Shown here: in pieces, positions 25,901 to 37,190 of the stretch
Position numbering within the stretch: position 1 is the stretch's first letter
How the letters are laid out: each line of letters starts with the position of its first letter
Assembly (NCBI GenBank): GCA_013399875.1
Contig: VXAZ01000469.1
Location: 49,848 to 113,847 of the forward strand
Length of the DNA stretch: 64,000 nt
Source of the DNA: Gymnorhina tibicen
Taxonomy: Eukaryota > Chordata > Aves > Passeriformes > Artamidae
Direction: 5' to 3'
Translations under genes and position numbers: made by a program
The notes under the pieces: model-generated
Databases searched by the model: none
Seen by the model: the letters and a program-made list of their open reading frames with translations, nothing else
Told to the model about the DNA's origin: nothing

Positions 25901-28900
25901 GGTTCTGAAGGTTTAAATCTTCCCTAGCTTCTGGGAAGCTGTAGACTCCTTAGCTTTCAAAGAAATGCTCTTTTCAGACAACTGGACGCCAAAGTAATGA
26001 GTACAGGTTTCTGGGAAAAACAGTTATCTCTTAAAGAAAAACAAGCAAACATGTAACTTTGGGGTTATTTGAAAATAAAAGAGTAACCATGAACTATATT
26101 CTTCCTAATGTACTCCAAGCCTGAGCTGGATTTACAGGACAGCTGCCCCCTAAGAAGTGCTTTAATGTCTGCCTGGAGTTGCTGCTGCTTTGTTCCAGTA
26201 AAGCACCTCCAGTCCCGGTCAGTGCTTGCCTTGTGAGCTTTGCAGATTCCTCATCTGGGACTAGAAAAGTAGGTAAGGGCTCAAGTAGATACTCCTACTG
26301 CTCCTCAGGTAGTTTTTATTCTCCTTAGAGATGGTCTGTTGTAGTTTGCTGTTATGCAAATTTAGGCATGTGCTCATAAGATAAATACCAACAGAATATT
26401 GCTCTGTTCTTCCTCTTGCTTTGCTTTTTCTCAGTTTCCTCAGTTAGGAATGATCTGGGTTATCAGATTGAGAATGGCAACAGCCTGACCTGTAAATAGT
26501 TAGTTTTAGAAGCAGATAAAAGCGGGAGCTTTCCAACACTAGACACAGTTGGTTAAAAGCTCTTTTCAAATGCTCTCGGTGTTGTAAGGGTTGATACTGT
26601 GCTTGAAGGCAGCAGAACGACATGTGCATCATCAGATTTCTCTTTACACTGTCCATTGTCAAATACATTTCTAGCCTAGGACATCATCTCTCCAAGAATA
26701 GCCTTTGAAGAGAGAGTAAGCACAGACTGGGTAACACCAGCTTGGCTTTTTTACTCCAGACCTGATAGTCAGGGTGCCCCTTGGTGGGCAGTACTCTGAG
26801 ATAAATCCCAGTTTTCTTTCTCAACAACAAACTGCCAGTACAGTTGTTGACAACTGGATATTCTAGAAGATAAATTGTAACACAGCTGCACACTGATAAT
26901 GGTGTTGGTTATGATCAAACTGCACGCTGGGTTATGGGTATTTATCTGCCCACAGTGGCTGCTTTCCTCCCTGCTGCTGTTCCCCAGTGTAGTGTGTGGA
27001 GCATGTGGGCTGTGAAATGGTCAAACTGCTGCACTTTTGGCATTGCAGCAGCTCAGGCGTTGGCAAATGCTCTCTTCTTCTGTCAGTCAGCTTGTAAAAT
27101 AACTGTTTTCCAATTACAAATAGAATGTTGTCTGATATTTGCCATCCCTCAGAGCATATATGCCCCAGCATTTCCTTTGTAAGGTGCCACTTTTGTATCT
27201 ACTGATAGCAACAGACACCCATCCCACAGCTGTTCCCCACCCAGCAGAGTCTGAGATTTGTTTCCTTGGAAGCTCACCTGTTCATCAGTGTGCTTCTCCC
27301 TTTACTTCCTGAACTAAAGCCTGTTGTTCACTTTGATTCTTTCTTTAAAGAAATATGTCCATGGGGGCAGTTTCTTCTCTTCCTCAAGGCCTGGCTCATG
27401 CAGGTTTTCATGGAGAAGGCAGCTAACAGTTTCCCATGAAAAAATGACCTATCAGCTTTGATTTATCTGCAGTGTGCTGACCACTTTCCATTATTAGATT
27501 ATCATCTTGCTACCTGGAGGAGGCTTGTAAGGCACATAAATATAATGTTGATAAGATCTGCAAACTGTGAGCTGGAAGAGAGGTTCATCAGGAGATGTAT
27601 TAGCTCACTTTGGTAATGATTGTTTTGAGATACGTGCCGGGTTTCTAAGGTTACCTGATCCCTTCCTTGGGAAGGATGAAATCCACTTTGAACTGTAACA
27701 CTAGTACATGCTCCTGGAATAGTTACTGTTCAAATACTGGTGAGGGTTGGGAAAAGGAAGGGAATGAAAACGTGGTTTTGATTCTTTTACTCCGTGTGTG
27801 AAGCATTTGGCCTGAGAGACCTTGTGTTCTCCTGTTGTCTATCCGGTGTTGACATTCCTCTACTCTGAGAACCCTTGGCTTCCCTGTGTTTTGCTAGATT
27901 ATTTTAATGTTTTTCCTGAGTTGTTAAAGGTGGTAGCCCATACTTTACAAATCCTACAGGACTACTTAAAATGTCTGTTTAACCAGCTCGCACTCTGGTA
28001 AATGCTCCGAAGCTTCTGCTGAGGTGTGCATCGTGCACCTGATCCTTCAGGTTATTCCTGAACTGGTTCAGGCAGTGCAGTGTGCATTAGCATCCGGAGA
28101 GGAGGTGATTTTCCCTGCAGGCATCCTGCCCGTGTGGGGTGGCAGCAGTGGCTCACGCTAAGCTGTCTTGTGGGACCTGTGTTTAACAGCACCACCGAAT
28201 GCTTCGGACGCTCCTCAGCTTCCCTGGGCGTGGCAGCCACTGTTATTATTGTTTGCCCAATGGGAACAGCTGAACTTGGTGTGACTCAGGCTCCTGGTGG
28301 CCTCTTCCAATGTTAACAGAAGTAGTTCTCTGTCTTATCGTAGTCTCCTGAAGATCTGTCCTCCTGTTTTCAGGATGCTCTTAAGGTTTCAGGCATAATT
28401 TCTGATTTGGCTGCTGTTGCTCTCTTTTTTTCAACAGTTTTTATGGAGCCAGACTTTTCACCTTTAGGAGGCCAGACAGGCTTTCATGAACTTCTGCTTT
28501 GAAGCACATCAGTTAGTAAGCTAGAGAACTGGTGATTCTCCAACTCCATAAATTCAAATGCCACATTGAGGTCTTACCACAGGACTAGATATATCCCTTT
28601 AGATGAGCAAAAAGGGATGGTCTTAACCCTCTCCCCTCTCTCAGACAGGCCCAGCAGATGTTCTTGAAAGATATTTTGATTATTGTTTGAAAGTCATCTT
28701 CGTATTCAGCCTGAACAGTCTTTCCTGTAACTTAAGCCCCTTCTTTGTTGGCTGCTTTGCCCAGGAGAGCTGATCTTCCCCTCCACTGCAGAGGCCTTTT
28801 TGTGTCTCATGTATTTTACTTAACAACCCATCCAGTTCTAACTTGTGCCAGTGTGTTCAGGCTGTTTTTCAAACCACAATAATTTGTTTTTCTTCTTCAG

Positions 28901-28948
28901 AAGTCCTTCCAGTTAGTGCAGAATTATTTTTTAAATGCAGTATCTGTA
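19923..28948 (+). other. TNRC6C: Intron B-C, left part: no gene seen
   Basis: This is the first 9 kb of a 22.6-kb intron. It is AT-leaning, unremarkable intronic sequence. Open frames are short and show no domain. A GT microsatellite lies near 24675 and a small palindrome at 25534-25553. I found no RNA gene or identifiable transposon with clear ends. Confidence 0.75.
25534..25553. repeat. Perfect 9-bp inverted repeat with 2-nt centre
   Basis: TTAAATAGT (25534-25542) and ACTATTTAA (25545-25553) are exact reverse complements separated by AA. It is AT-rich and intronic, and could be chance. Confidence 0.6.
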
Positions 28949-29489
28949 TGTCGTGGTTTAACCCCAGGCGGGAGCTCAGCCCCTCGCTCACTCCCCCCAG
29001 CAGGATGCGGAGAGAATATGAGGAGTAAGAGTGAGAAAACTCGTGGGTTGAGGTGAAAACAGTTTAATAAGTAAAGCAAAAGTCACACACATGGGCAAAG
29101 CAAAACAAGGAGTTCATTCCCCACTTGCCATGGCAGGCAGGTGTTCAGCCATCCCTGCCAGCAGGGCTGCATCCCAGGGAACAGTGAGTGGGGAAGACAA
29201 ACACCATCACTGCAATCATCCCCAGCTTTATATGGTGACCCCATCTGGTGTGAAATATTCCCTGGGGTCAGCTGGGGTCAGCTGTCCTGGCTGTGCCCCC
29301 TCTCAGCTCCTTGTGCCCCCCCAGCCTCCTTGCTGGCAGTGTGGGGTGAGGAGCAGAACAGGCCTTGGCTCCCTGTGAGCGCTGCTCAGCAGTAATGAAA
29401 ACACCCTGGGTTATCAGCACAAATCCAAACCACAGCCCCAAACCAGCTACTGTAAGAAAATTAACTCTGTCCCACCCAAAACCAGCACA
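28949..29489 (-). mobile_element. Solo LTR of an avian endogenous retrovirus, antisense to the gene
   Basis: A 541-bp element running from TG (TGTCGTGGTTTAACCCC) to CA (ACCAGCACA) on the + strand. It matches a family of bird LTRs that I recognise from memory. Functional signals read on the minus strand. A TATA box (CATATAAAG) is the complement of 29226-29234, and an ATTAAA polyadenylation signal is the complement of 29063-29068. There is no internal retroviral coding sequence on either side, so it is a solo LTR left by recombination. Flanks (CTGTA and GTGTG) are only partly alike, so any target-site duplication has decayed. A 10-bp internal tandem duplication (GGGGTCAGCT twice) lies near 29263-29283. 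Confidence 0.8.
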
Positions 29490-31586
29490 GTGTGATTGGA
29501 GAATTATTAAGTAGCCTTTGAGTTAATCTGTGGAACAGTAACCTGCTGCTGTTTACAAGTAAAACCTAAGGCTGATTTATTTTGTGTGCCTTTCAGGCTC
29601 ACCCCATTGCACAGCTCTGTAATCCTGGCTGTTCCACAGCAGTGCTGATTCTTCTCTTTCACTTTTCTGTCCGTAAACTCAGCTTACTTTGAGAAGCTCT
29701 CAAGTTTCAGATGCCTTCTTTAATTCTGTAAAGACCTCGATTTGATAATGTGCAGTTTCTTCTTCACTCCCCATTTCTCCTGTTTAATCACTACCCATTT
29801 TCCCTCTGCAGGTAGTCCCCTGAAGTACACATTTAAATATATTCCTTGCTTTAATTTCCCCACAGTTTCCACTGCACTTGTTTAGGCTTGACTGACAAAC
29901 CATGAGAACCCTTCCTGCAGGTGCTGGGGCTTTCAGGCTGTCCTGTCCTGCACTGGCCGTTCTTTCCTGCTGTGCATGTCAGCACCTGGCATCTCCTTTC
30001 TCAACAGGAGAAAGTCTTCAGAGGGAAACAGGAAGCAAATGTGTTCAGTGCCACCTTTCTGACATAGGCTCCATCTTAATTCATATCTTGCTATAGCTTC
30101 CATATCTTGCTGCCAGTTTCCAAGAGTAAAAATTTAATTTTTTTTCTTTGTTGTATAGTTATCTCTAATCTTATCCAGTGATCACTGTGGGAAATCAAAT
30201 GAGAGGTCGCCTTCAGCCTCCTCAGTTGTTCAGCTCTTCTTCCCAGAAAAAATCCATGGAAGACTTTGTGATTTGGTGCCTTATTATGGCTACCAGGACT
30301 TAAAAAAAAAAATCTAATTCTAGCTTAAAATCTGTGGATAATAACTTAGATGCATAGTAACACAGAACACTTAAATCCATAATCCCATTTTACTGATACC
30401 TGGGATGTAGGTGGGATGTTAAAACTCATCTTGTACCACCCCACGGGGTTGTCACAGCCTTAACTCACCGTTGCTTTTCACTTTTTCTGGAGATTCAGGG
30501 ACTGTTTTAATCCTTATTTGCCATATTCTTCTAGTGGCAGTGCTGCCTTTGGCTGTTGAAGCGAGCTGGTGCTCGGGCTGACGTCATTGTCATCCTGCAG
30601 CCGGTGGCAGATGTGGCAGCTCCGTGTGCTCCCTCTGCTGTCACCAGCTGCCTTCTCAGCACAAACACGGCTTCTTCCTGAAAACTAAAGAGTGGGTAAA
30701 ACTGAGTAATGTGCTTTGGAATTGTGAGAAGTGATTGTTGTTAAATAGCCCCCGTTTTTGCCCAGAGTGTCTTGGTGAGTGTGGTGCGAGTTAAAGTCGG
30801 GGTCATGGGGACAGCACAGACACCATCAGCTGACAGGTTCAGCTTTTCATTTACACGAGCAACTGGGAGCATCTCAGATTTGCCTCCCAGCTGTCTGTCC
30901 TACTCTAAAGTGCAAGAATCTACTTTAAAAATCAAACTTAATAATGCATTGTTAGCTAGATCTGCAAAGCCATTAAAGAGCTGTTATTTTTGTACCCTGC
31001 CTAGCCAGACACGGTTTTCCTCTTTGTTTGCAGTTGACCTTACTGCAAGACATTTTCATTTTTTTCTGCAAAAAGCAGAAACGAAACTCTCTGGAAACTG
31101 GACACGCTCATTGAAAGTGTGGAATTTACCCAAAGTGTGACGGGAGGAAGAATCTTAGGATGCCACTTATTAAACCAAGCTGTATTTCTTCTTAAAATTC
31201 TGGTGTTACTTCTTTTAGCTAAGTCTAAGCCCATTTCTGTGAAGTAAGTGTGTAATTCATGTGCAGTAATTAGGTATTCCTTCCTAGTGAGGGGAAGACA
31301 TGTGTCTAAAATAAACTGAGCAGAATTTTTGAATTAAAATGAAGTAATAATATTAAGTTATTATTAGTAATCTTTATTAAAACATCTTTAATTTCTTTTA
31401 ACATTCATGTAATAGAATCTGATTTACTGGGAGTGGCATTTAATTAATTTAATTCAATTTAGAGAGTTAACTCTATTACATATTAGTACAGAAAATTACC
31501 TCTGAACAGTCATTTCTCACTGGTGACATGCAATAAGTTAATTTAGCTCGGAGTTCGTTTGGGTGCATTGTGAGTTCTTGGTGCAA

Positions 31587-31640
31587 GTTGCTATGGTGAC
31601 AGCCCGTAGCTGGGTGATCACCCAGGGCTGTCACCGGGAC
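31587..31640. promoter_or_regulatory. RFX X-box-like site within a nested inverted repeat
   Basis: GTTGCTATGGTGAC (31587-31600) matches the palindromic RFX X-box consensus GTTGCCATGGCAAC at 11 of 14 positions, and all three differences are transitions. It overlaps an inverted repeat: GGTGACAGCC (31595-31604) pairs with GGCTGTCACC (31626-31635), and a perfect 16-bp palindrome CTGGGTGATCACCCAG lies at 31610-31625. The arms give 18 paired bases with a 5-nt bulge on the left. The pairing is read directly from the sequence; a role as an RFX-bound element is inferred. Confidence 0.4.
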
Positions 31641-32040
31641 AACAACCCCGCTGGAAACACGGGATGGATCCACAGCAATAGCTCTGGGCCTGCTCCTCCT
31701 GCTCAGGGTGGGTGCTGGAATCTCGGGAGGAGCTTCCCTGGGCACCGCTCACGGAAGGGGGGTCCTGCGGAATGCGCTCAGCAGATGAACTCACTTCGTT
31801 CTTTGCGTTTTCTTTGGTTCCACCTTACCTGCAGGGAAAGGATTGCTGAATCCCCATCAGGTTTTAGTCCGCTTTTCTTTAGGAAATTTTCCTGAAGGAC
31901 CTGAATATAGAAGAAGGTCTGTAAACTGCTGGAACTGCTTTCTTCACGTTTCTGAATAATTTAAATCCTGTTTTTCATATGTGGCATTAATGCACGATGG
32001 CACCGGAGATGTAAAAAATCTATTCAGCTTAGACTGAATT

Positions 32041-32100
32041 AATGAAGGGTTTGCTTCAGATTCGGTGTTAAATCAGAAATGAAGAGTTTGCTTCAGACTC
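32041..32100. repeat. 37-bp tandem duplication, 1.6 copies
   Basis: The 23-mer at 32041-32063 recurs at 32078-32100 with two substitutions, at a spacing of 37 bp. This is a local slippage-type duplication in the intron. Confidence 0.8.
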
Positions 32101-35100
32101 TCAAGGCTTGGCTGTCAGGTAGATGAACTCCTAGTTCCAAACAAAAACCTTCCAGGAAAGAGCATTGAGAAGCTCATTCAGAAAAACACTATTGCATATG
32201 AAATGTCATGTTTAGATTTAAAAGGAAGCATTAAAAAAACTGAAATAGAATTTTAAAGTTCAACGTATTTTCTTCCTTCCCCCCCCACTGCAGATCTGTA
32301 TGCAGACTGAAACACTCATTTGTTTGTTTTATCTCTAGAGCACGACTTTAATTTAATCGGGTTTAGCTGAATAAGGGATCCCTCTTCATTTTGGACTTCC
32401 AAGTTCTTCTCAGCTGCTCCTTTCATTTTCATGTCTTTCAAATGTTAGGAACTGCTTCCAGAGTAGGATGTAGAACCCAAAACACGTTTTTATGATAGAA
32501 AATCTGTGAAATTTTATTAGTATAGTCTCCTGAAGAGATAACGATGTCCCTGTGTGTTCTGTATGTTAAAAACCTACTTGCTCAAAGCAACAATTTTCAA
32601 AATAATTCTGTGAAATATAAATGAACACATCTTCAGTTATCCTAATAACACAAGATTTTGATATCTAAGGCCAAAACATTTCAGGTTTACCTTTCATTGA
32701 TTTGGCTCCATGCACAGTTTCTCAGGGTGATGCTACCTGAAACTTGGAGTAAATCCACACTGCCCAGGAGTGGGGGAAGCTGGTCCATGCTGGACACTCT
32801 GTTGGCTCTGCTTCAGTTCTCCCTGCTGACTGATTTAAAATGATAGCTCCGATAACTCTACACTATCTTTAGAGCTGTAGTATAAACATATTAAATCTTC
32901 TTTTGAGCTAGAATGTGAACTGGAAGGGTTATGCCAAAATTACAGAGGGCTGTTACTGGTTGCTCGCAAAATTCTTGCTATTTTAGTGTTGCACATGAAA
33001 TATTCATTTGGTACCATAAATGTCCATGGCAGGAGGGCCCAGGCTTTGTGTTTACTCAGGCCTTTAGTCGGTGTGCCATGTGTGCCCAGTCCCATGATTC
33101 CAGCAGCACAGGCAGTGTCAGGCAGCATTACACTTCGTGTCTGAGCAGCAGCCCTGTCATCTGCAGGCAGTCACAGCGTGCCTCAGTGGGCACATCTGAA
33201 GGGAATTAAATATCACTGCAGCCTGCTCCCCCAAAACAGGAATGAAATACCTGGAGGAGCTGTATTTCTGGTTTCCAGGAGAAAAATGTGCCTGTGTGTA
33301 GTGGTGTGATGTGTCTGGGCTTTGAGCCCAGGGTGTATCCACACTCTCGGGGCCTGGGGCTCCCTGGACACTGATTTTGGGCACACAAAATCACATCTGG
33401 CAGCTCGAACATGTCCTGCACACATTGATCTCTCTGTCCACATATTAGGATATTGATCCATAAATACACGCCGGCCATTTCCAGGCGTTCCAGAAAATAG
33501 CTGGAGAGTCCTTACCTTCTTTCCAGCTCAAACATCAAAGTGGAAAAAGAGCTTGTACCTCAGGTAGCACGAGTGCTTATTGTTCCCAGTTGTCATGGGT
33601 GGGCTGCCAGCACTGGCTGTACCCTGGGACACCCTGAAACTGCAGGAACATGCACCTTGCATGGACAGACCGTGGGTGCAGCACACGTTCCGAGCGTGAT
33701 ACAGTCTGTGCGCTGTGTACCAGCGCGGGGTGGATTTCTGTAGAGGCAGCAATCCAGGATAGAAATGATGGGGATATGAGGTATCTTTACAGTACCCAAC
33801 CACCTGTATGAAACTGGAAGCATTTACACTGTGATTAACTCTTCAAGCCCCGGCTGAAGAGTGGGCTGTACCTGTAGATCCATCACTGTTCAAGGTGAAG
33901 GAAATTCCAGGCTCTTGTATACAGTAAATCAGTGGATACTGAGGCTATCCTCATTTTCAGTTTCCTGTGAATGTACTGTTTACTGGGAACTTGCATATGT
34001 ATCTGTTTATGTGCACAGTTTTAACGACTGGGTTTCTGCTGTAAAGGATATTTACTCCTCAGTCTGTGCCCGGAAGTGGTCTGTGGAAAGGAGGAAGAAG
34101 AACACGTCTGGTGGTGATGGCTGTGCCATTTGTAAATTTGTTTTTAAAAAATTCTTTTGCATATGAAAACTGCGTGTAAAACATTGTCTAATGAGATTAA
34201 ATGTACACAGTCAGCTTAAAATTGAAGGATTCGCTTCCTGGGTCTGCCCAGACTTCTTATGTGGCTCTGTATGAAGTTATTTAATCTGTTATTAGATGCT
34301 TGAATTTTCCCGCTGGTACTTGCAGTGATGATAGTGTTGGTTTTGTGTACTTTAACTTTAAGCTGTTTCCTGTCTTCTCTGACTCTTTTATTGTGTGGTT
34401 CCTGCTGGGGGTACATTGCCTGGAGCAACACTGAGGAGGGTTTGGAGGGTGAGATGGGGGTGAAGGGGGGAGCACATGCCCAAGGCTGGCTCCTGACGTG
34501 TCAGTGCTGTGATCCTTTGCTGTGTTCCTGAATTGCTGGGACTGTTTGTGATGCTCTCGTGTCCTGTTGGTGGGAGAGAACTTACTGTGTTTCCCTAGTG
34601 GGTCTTTATAAAATTAGTTGGTGTCCTTCAGATGTTCCTAAGTACTCTGGGAAGGAATACAAGATGAGAATTCTCTGTCTGTGAAGAGTTATGAACACTC
34701 TGTAGGGAAGTCTTGTATCAGAAACCTGAAAATACTCTGCCAGCATTTCTAAACGCTTGCTGAGAATCCCTCTCTTCATTCAGAGCTGCCCTCTCACTTA
34801 AATTTTACAGTAGTAATTTCCTGCACCAGCTAATTCATCTCAGCAATGACTCTTATCTCCCTCCCGTCCTTTTCAAGCAGTTGTTAATGCTGTTGTTTCT
34901 TAACATTATTAATATGAGTGATTAAAAACTTCTAATAGCTTCATTATTTTCCTTTAGAATAGCCAAGTTCTCTTTCTAATGCCAGTGTATTGCCCTGCTC
35001 TGGAGGTGGGAATTGGGTTTGCAGGAGTCTGAATTCCAAGTTAAACGTGTTCAAGGAAATTTGCCTGTGCTGTGATATCAGAGGCTTCAGGACAGAGAGC

Positions 35101-35543
35101 AGCTTCTAGTTAGGTGAATTCATTTATTTATCTGTTGCTGTACAAGGGGTAGCATTTGGCCAGGTCTGTGTGTAGAGAGATGTACATGATTAATACTGGT
35201 ATTCGAGTTCCCAGCGCCTGCCCGTTGGAGAGCTCTCGCTTGAAAGGAAACAGATGAATTGGTAAGTCTTGAAAGTTACCATCTGTTATCAGTTCACGTC
35301 CTGCAGGAATGCAGCTCTGTGAATTTAACTGTTCCATTGCCCACAGTCCTGATTCCTACCCTGGACTGCTGAGTTTGAGGCCTGATGTGTACAGTCCAAT
35401 TTCTGCTCATCAATTAGCTGATGGCAAACCCCATGTGTGTGCACTCAGAGCCTTCAACAAACATGAGAGAGTTTGGCTTGCAGTGGGAGAGCATCATATT
35501 TGCTTTGGATTATCAATCTATTGTTGATGACAACCTATCAACC

Positions 35544-35580
35544 TAATTAGCTGTACCATTTTTAATGGCACAGCTAATTA
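35544..35580. promoter_or_regulatory. 17-bp hairpin ending in homeodomain-type TAATTA
   Basis: TAATTAGCTGTACCATT (35544-35560), a TTT loop, then AATGGCACAGCTAATTA (35564-35580) form a stem with one mismatch. Each arm carries a TAATTAG homeodomain-type core, and another CAATTAGCTGATG string lies near 35410-35425. It could be a paired homeodomain site, a cruciform-forming element or a remnant of a small inverted-repeat transposon. Nothing in the sequence decides between these. Confidence 0.4.
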
Positions 35581-36299
35581 ATTGTGAATTTAAAATTAAA
35601 ATTATGATCAGTGCTAACATGGAGGAAAGCAGTGAGGAAGATATTAAAACTGTTAAAAGTCTAAGTGTTCCTCACAAGATTGCTGCATGTGAAACCAACC
35701 TGAATAATGTAGAATAGGATTGAAAAAAACCTTAAAAATACATGTTGAGTCACCCAAAACAGGTTTTGTATCTTTCTGTCAAAAGAAGTATTTGTCACCC
35801 TCTCTGCTGACAGATCTGAAAGAAAAAAAATGTAGATGCTGTTCCAGAAAGGGAAACAAAATCTCGTGTCTGAGCTCTGAAGTAGTCAAGGATCTCTGTT
35901 TTTGTTAGGAACTTCTCCAGCTTGTAGGAAAAAAGTTCAATTTGTGAATAGAGTTGGGCTCTGACCCTTGGCTGCACAGACGTTCTGCCTCAGGGTGGGC
36001 TGTGCTGGGCTCACACAGAGGATTCACCATGGTGGTGAAGGGATAAAATGTCACTCAGGGTTGATACAATCTCAAATTTACATTAATCAAGAACAAAATG
36101 GAGAGGATCTGCAAGTGGGGCTGGTGAAGAAAGGCCACATCTGAAACTTATGTAAAAACCAGCAGAAGCTGGGGGGAGTGCTGTGACTATCAGCCTGAGA
36201 GAAAAGTGATTTCTTTGTCATGGCTGAGGGAAGTGGGAGAACTGAGTAAGATGGATTTGGAGCTCTGTTTTACATGTAGAGTGGTAGAAAATGTGCTCT

Positions 36300-37190
36300 A
36301 AAGGTTCTTGAGAGGTCATTTATTCCATCCTCTTGCCCTGAGACAAGATCACCAAACCTGTATCATGACTGCAGATAATCCTTAATCATCCTTATTGTTG
36401 GAAATGTAAGTCTAAATCTCCCTGACTGCTATTTAAACCCAGCAAGTCTCTTCTTATTCACTGTGGGGTGGAGCAATTATTTTGTCCTCTTCCTTTGTAT
36501 TTTGTTTTAAATTTGTGTACCCAGTGTCTTGTAGACTGATTACTGCATTACCTCTGTCTGCTGTGGTAGTTCCCGTTTCCACATTCCCGTTTCCTTTGTG
36601 CCCTTTCCAGGTGGTGCAGCTCCCTGTGGAAGAGAGATGATCAGCTGTGGGTACAGACAGGGAAGGTTTGGTGATGCCAGGCTCGAGTAGATGGGTTGCT
36701 GGGTGTTTATCCCATTATACCACTTGGCTTTTTACCATCTTCTTGATTACCTTTTCCCCCTCTTTGGTTTGTGATCTGCTCAAAAATGGCTTTTTTTTCT
36801 GCAGAACTGCTGTGGGGCGAGTTGTTTGCTGTTCTGCATTTAATTCCTCCTGCCTAATGACGTGACTTTCCTTATTGAATTGTGGTAGTTTTGTCACATC
36901 ACTTCTCCAGTTCAGCGCTGCTGAGCTCTGATCCTGTCACACAGCGATCTGACCACCCCCATCTTCCTTCTCCCATCTTGGTGTCATTTGCAGATTTAAT
37001 AAGGATATTCTCCAGTCCATCATCCAGCTGTTAACGAAATATTGAACAGTGTAGGCTCGGATCAAGTCCCCGTGGAATCTCTTCTGAAACATATTCTGTT
37101 TTGACAGCAAGCCATTGATTCTCCCAGAGAACATTTCAACCAATTTTACATTTTGCTCACATTTCCCCACTTTGCTTATGACAATATCAA
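36300..37190 (-). mobile_element. Old, diverged CR1-type LINE copy
   Basis: Read in + orientation, the stretch near 36978-37150 (TTGGTGTCATTTGCAGATTT, then a 'ccagtccatcatccagctgtta' type string) resembles the antisense of CR1 3' regions that I remember. The 36320-36560 part resembles another antisense CR1 portion. It is heavily mutated, with no intact frame. Boundaries are rough and the two parts may be separate insertions. Confidence 0.5.
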
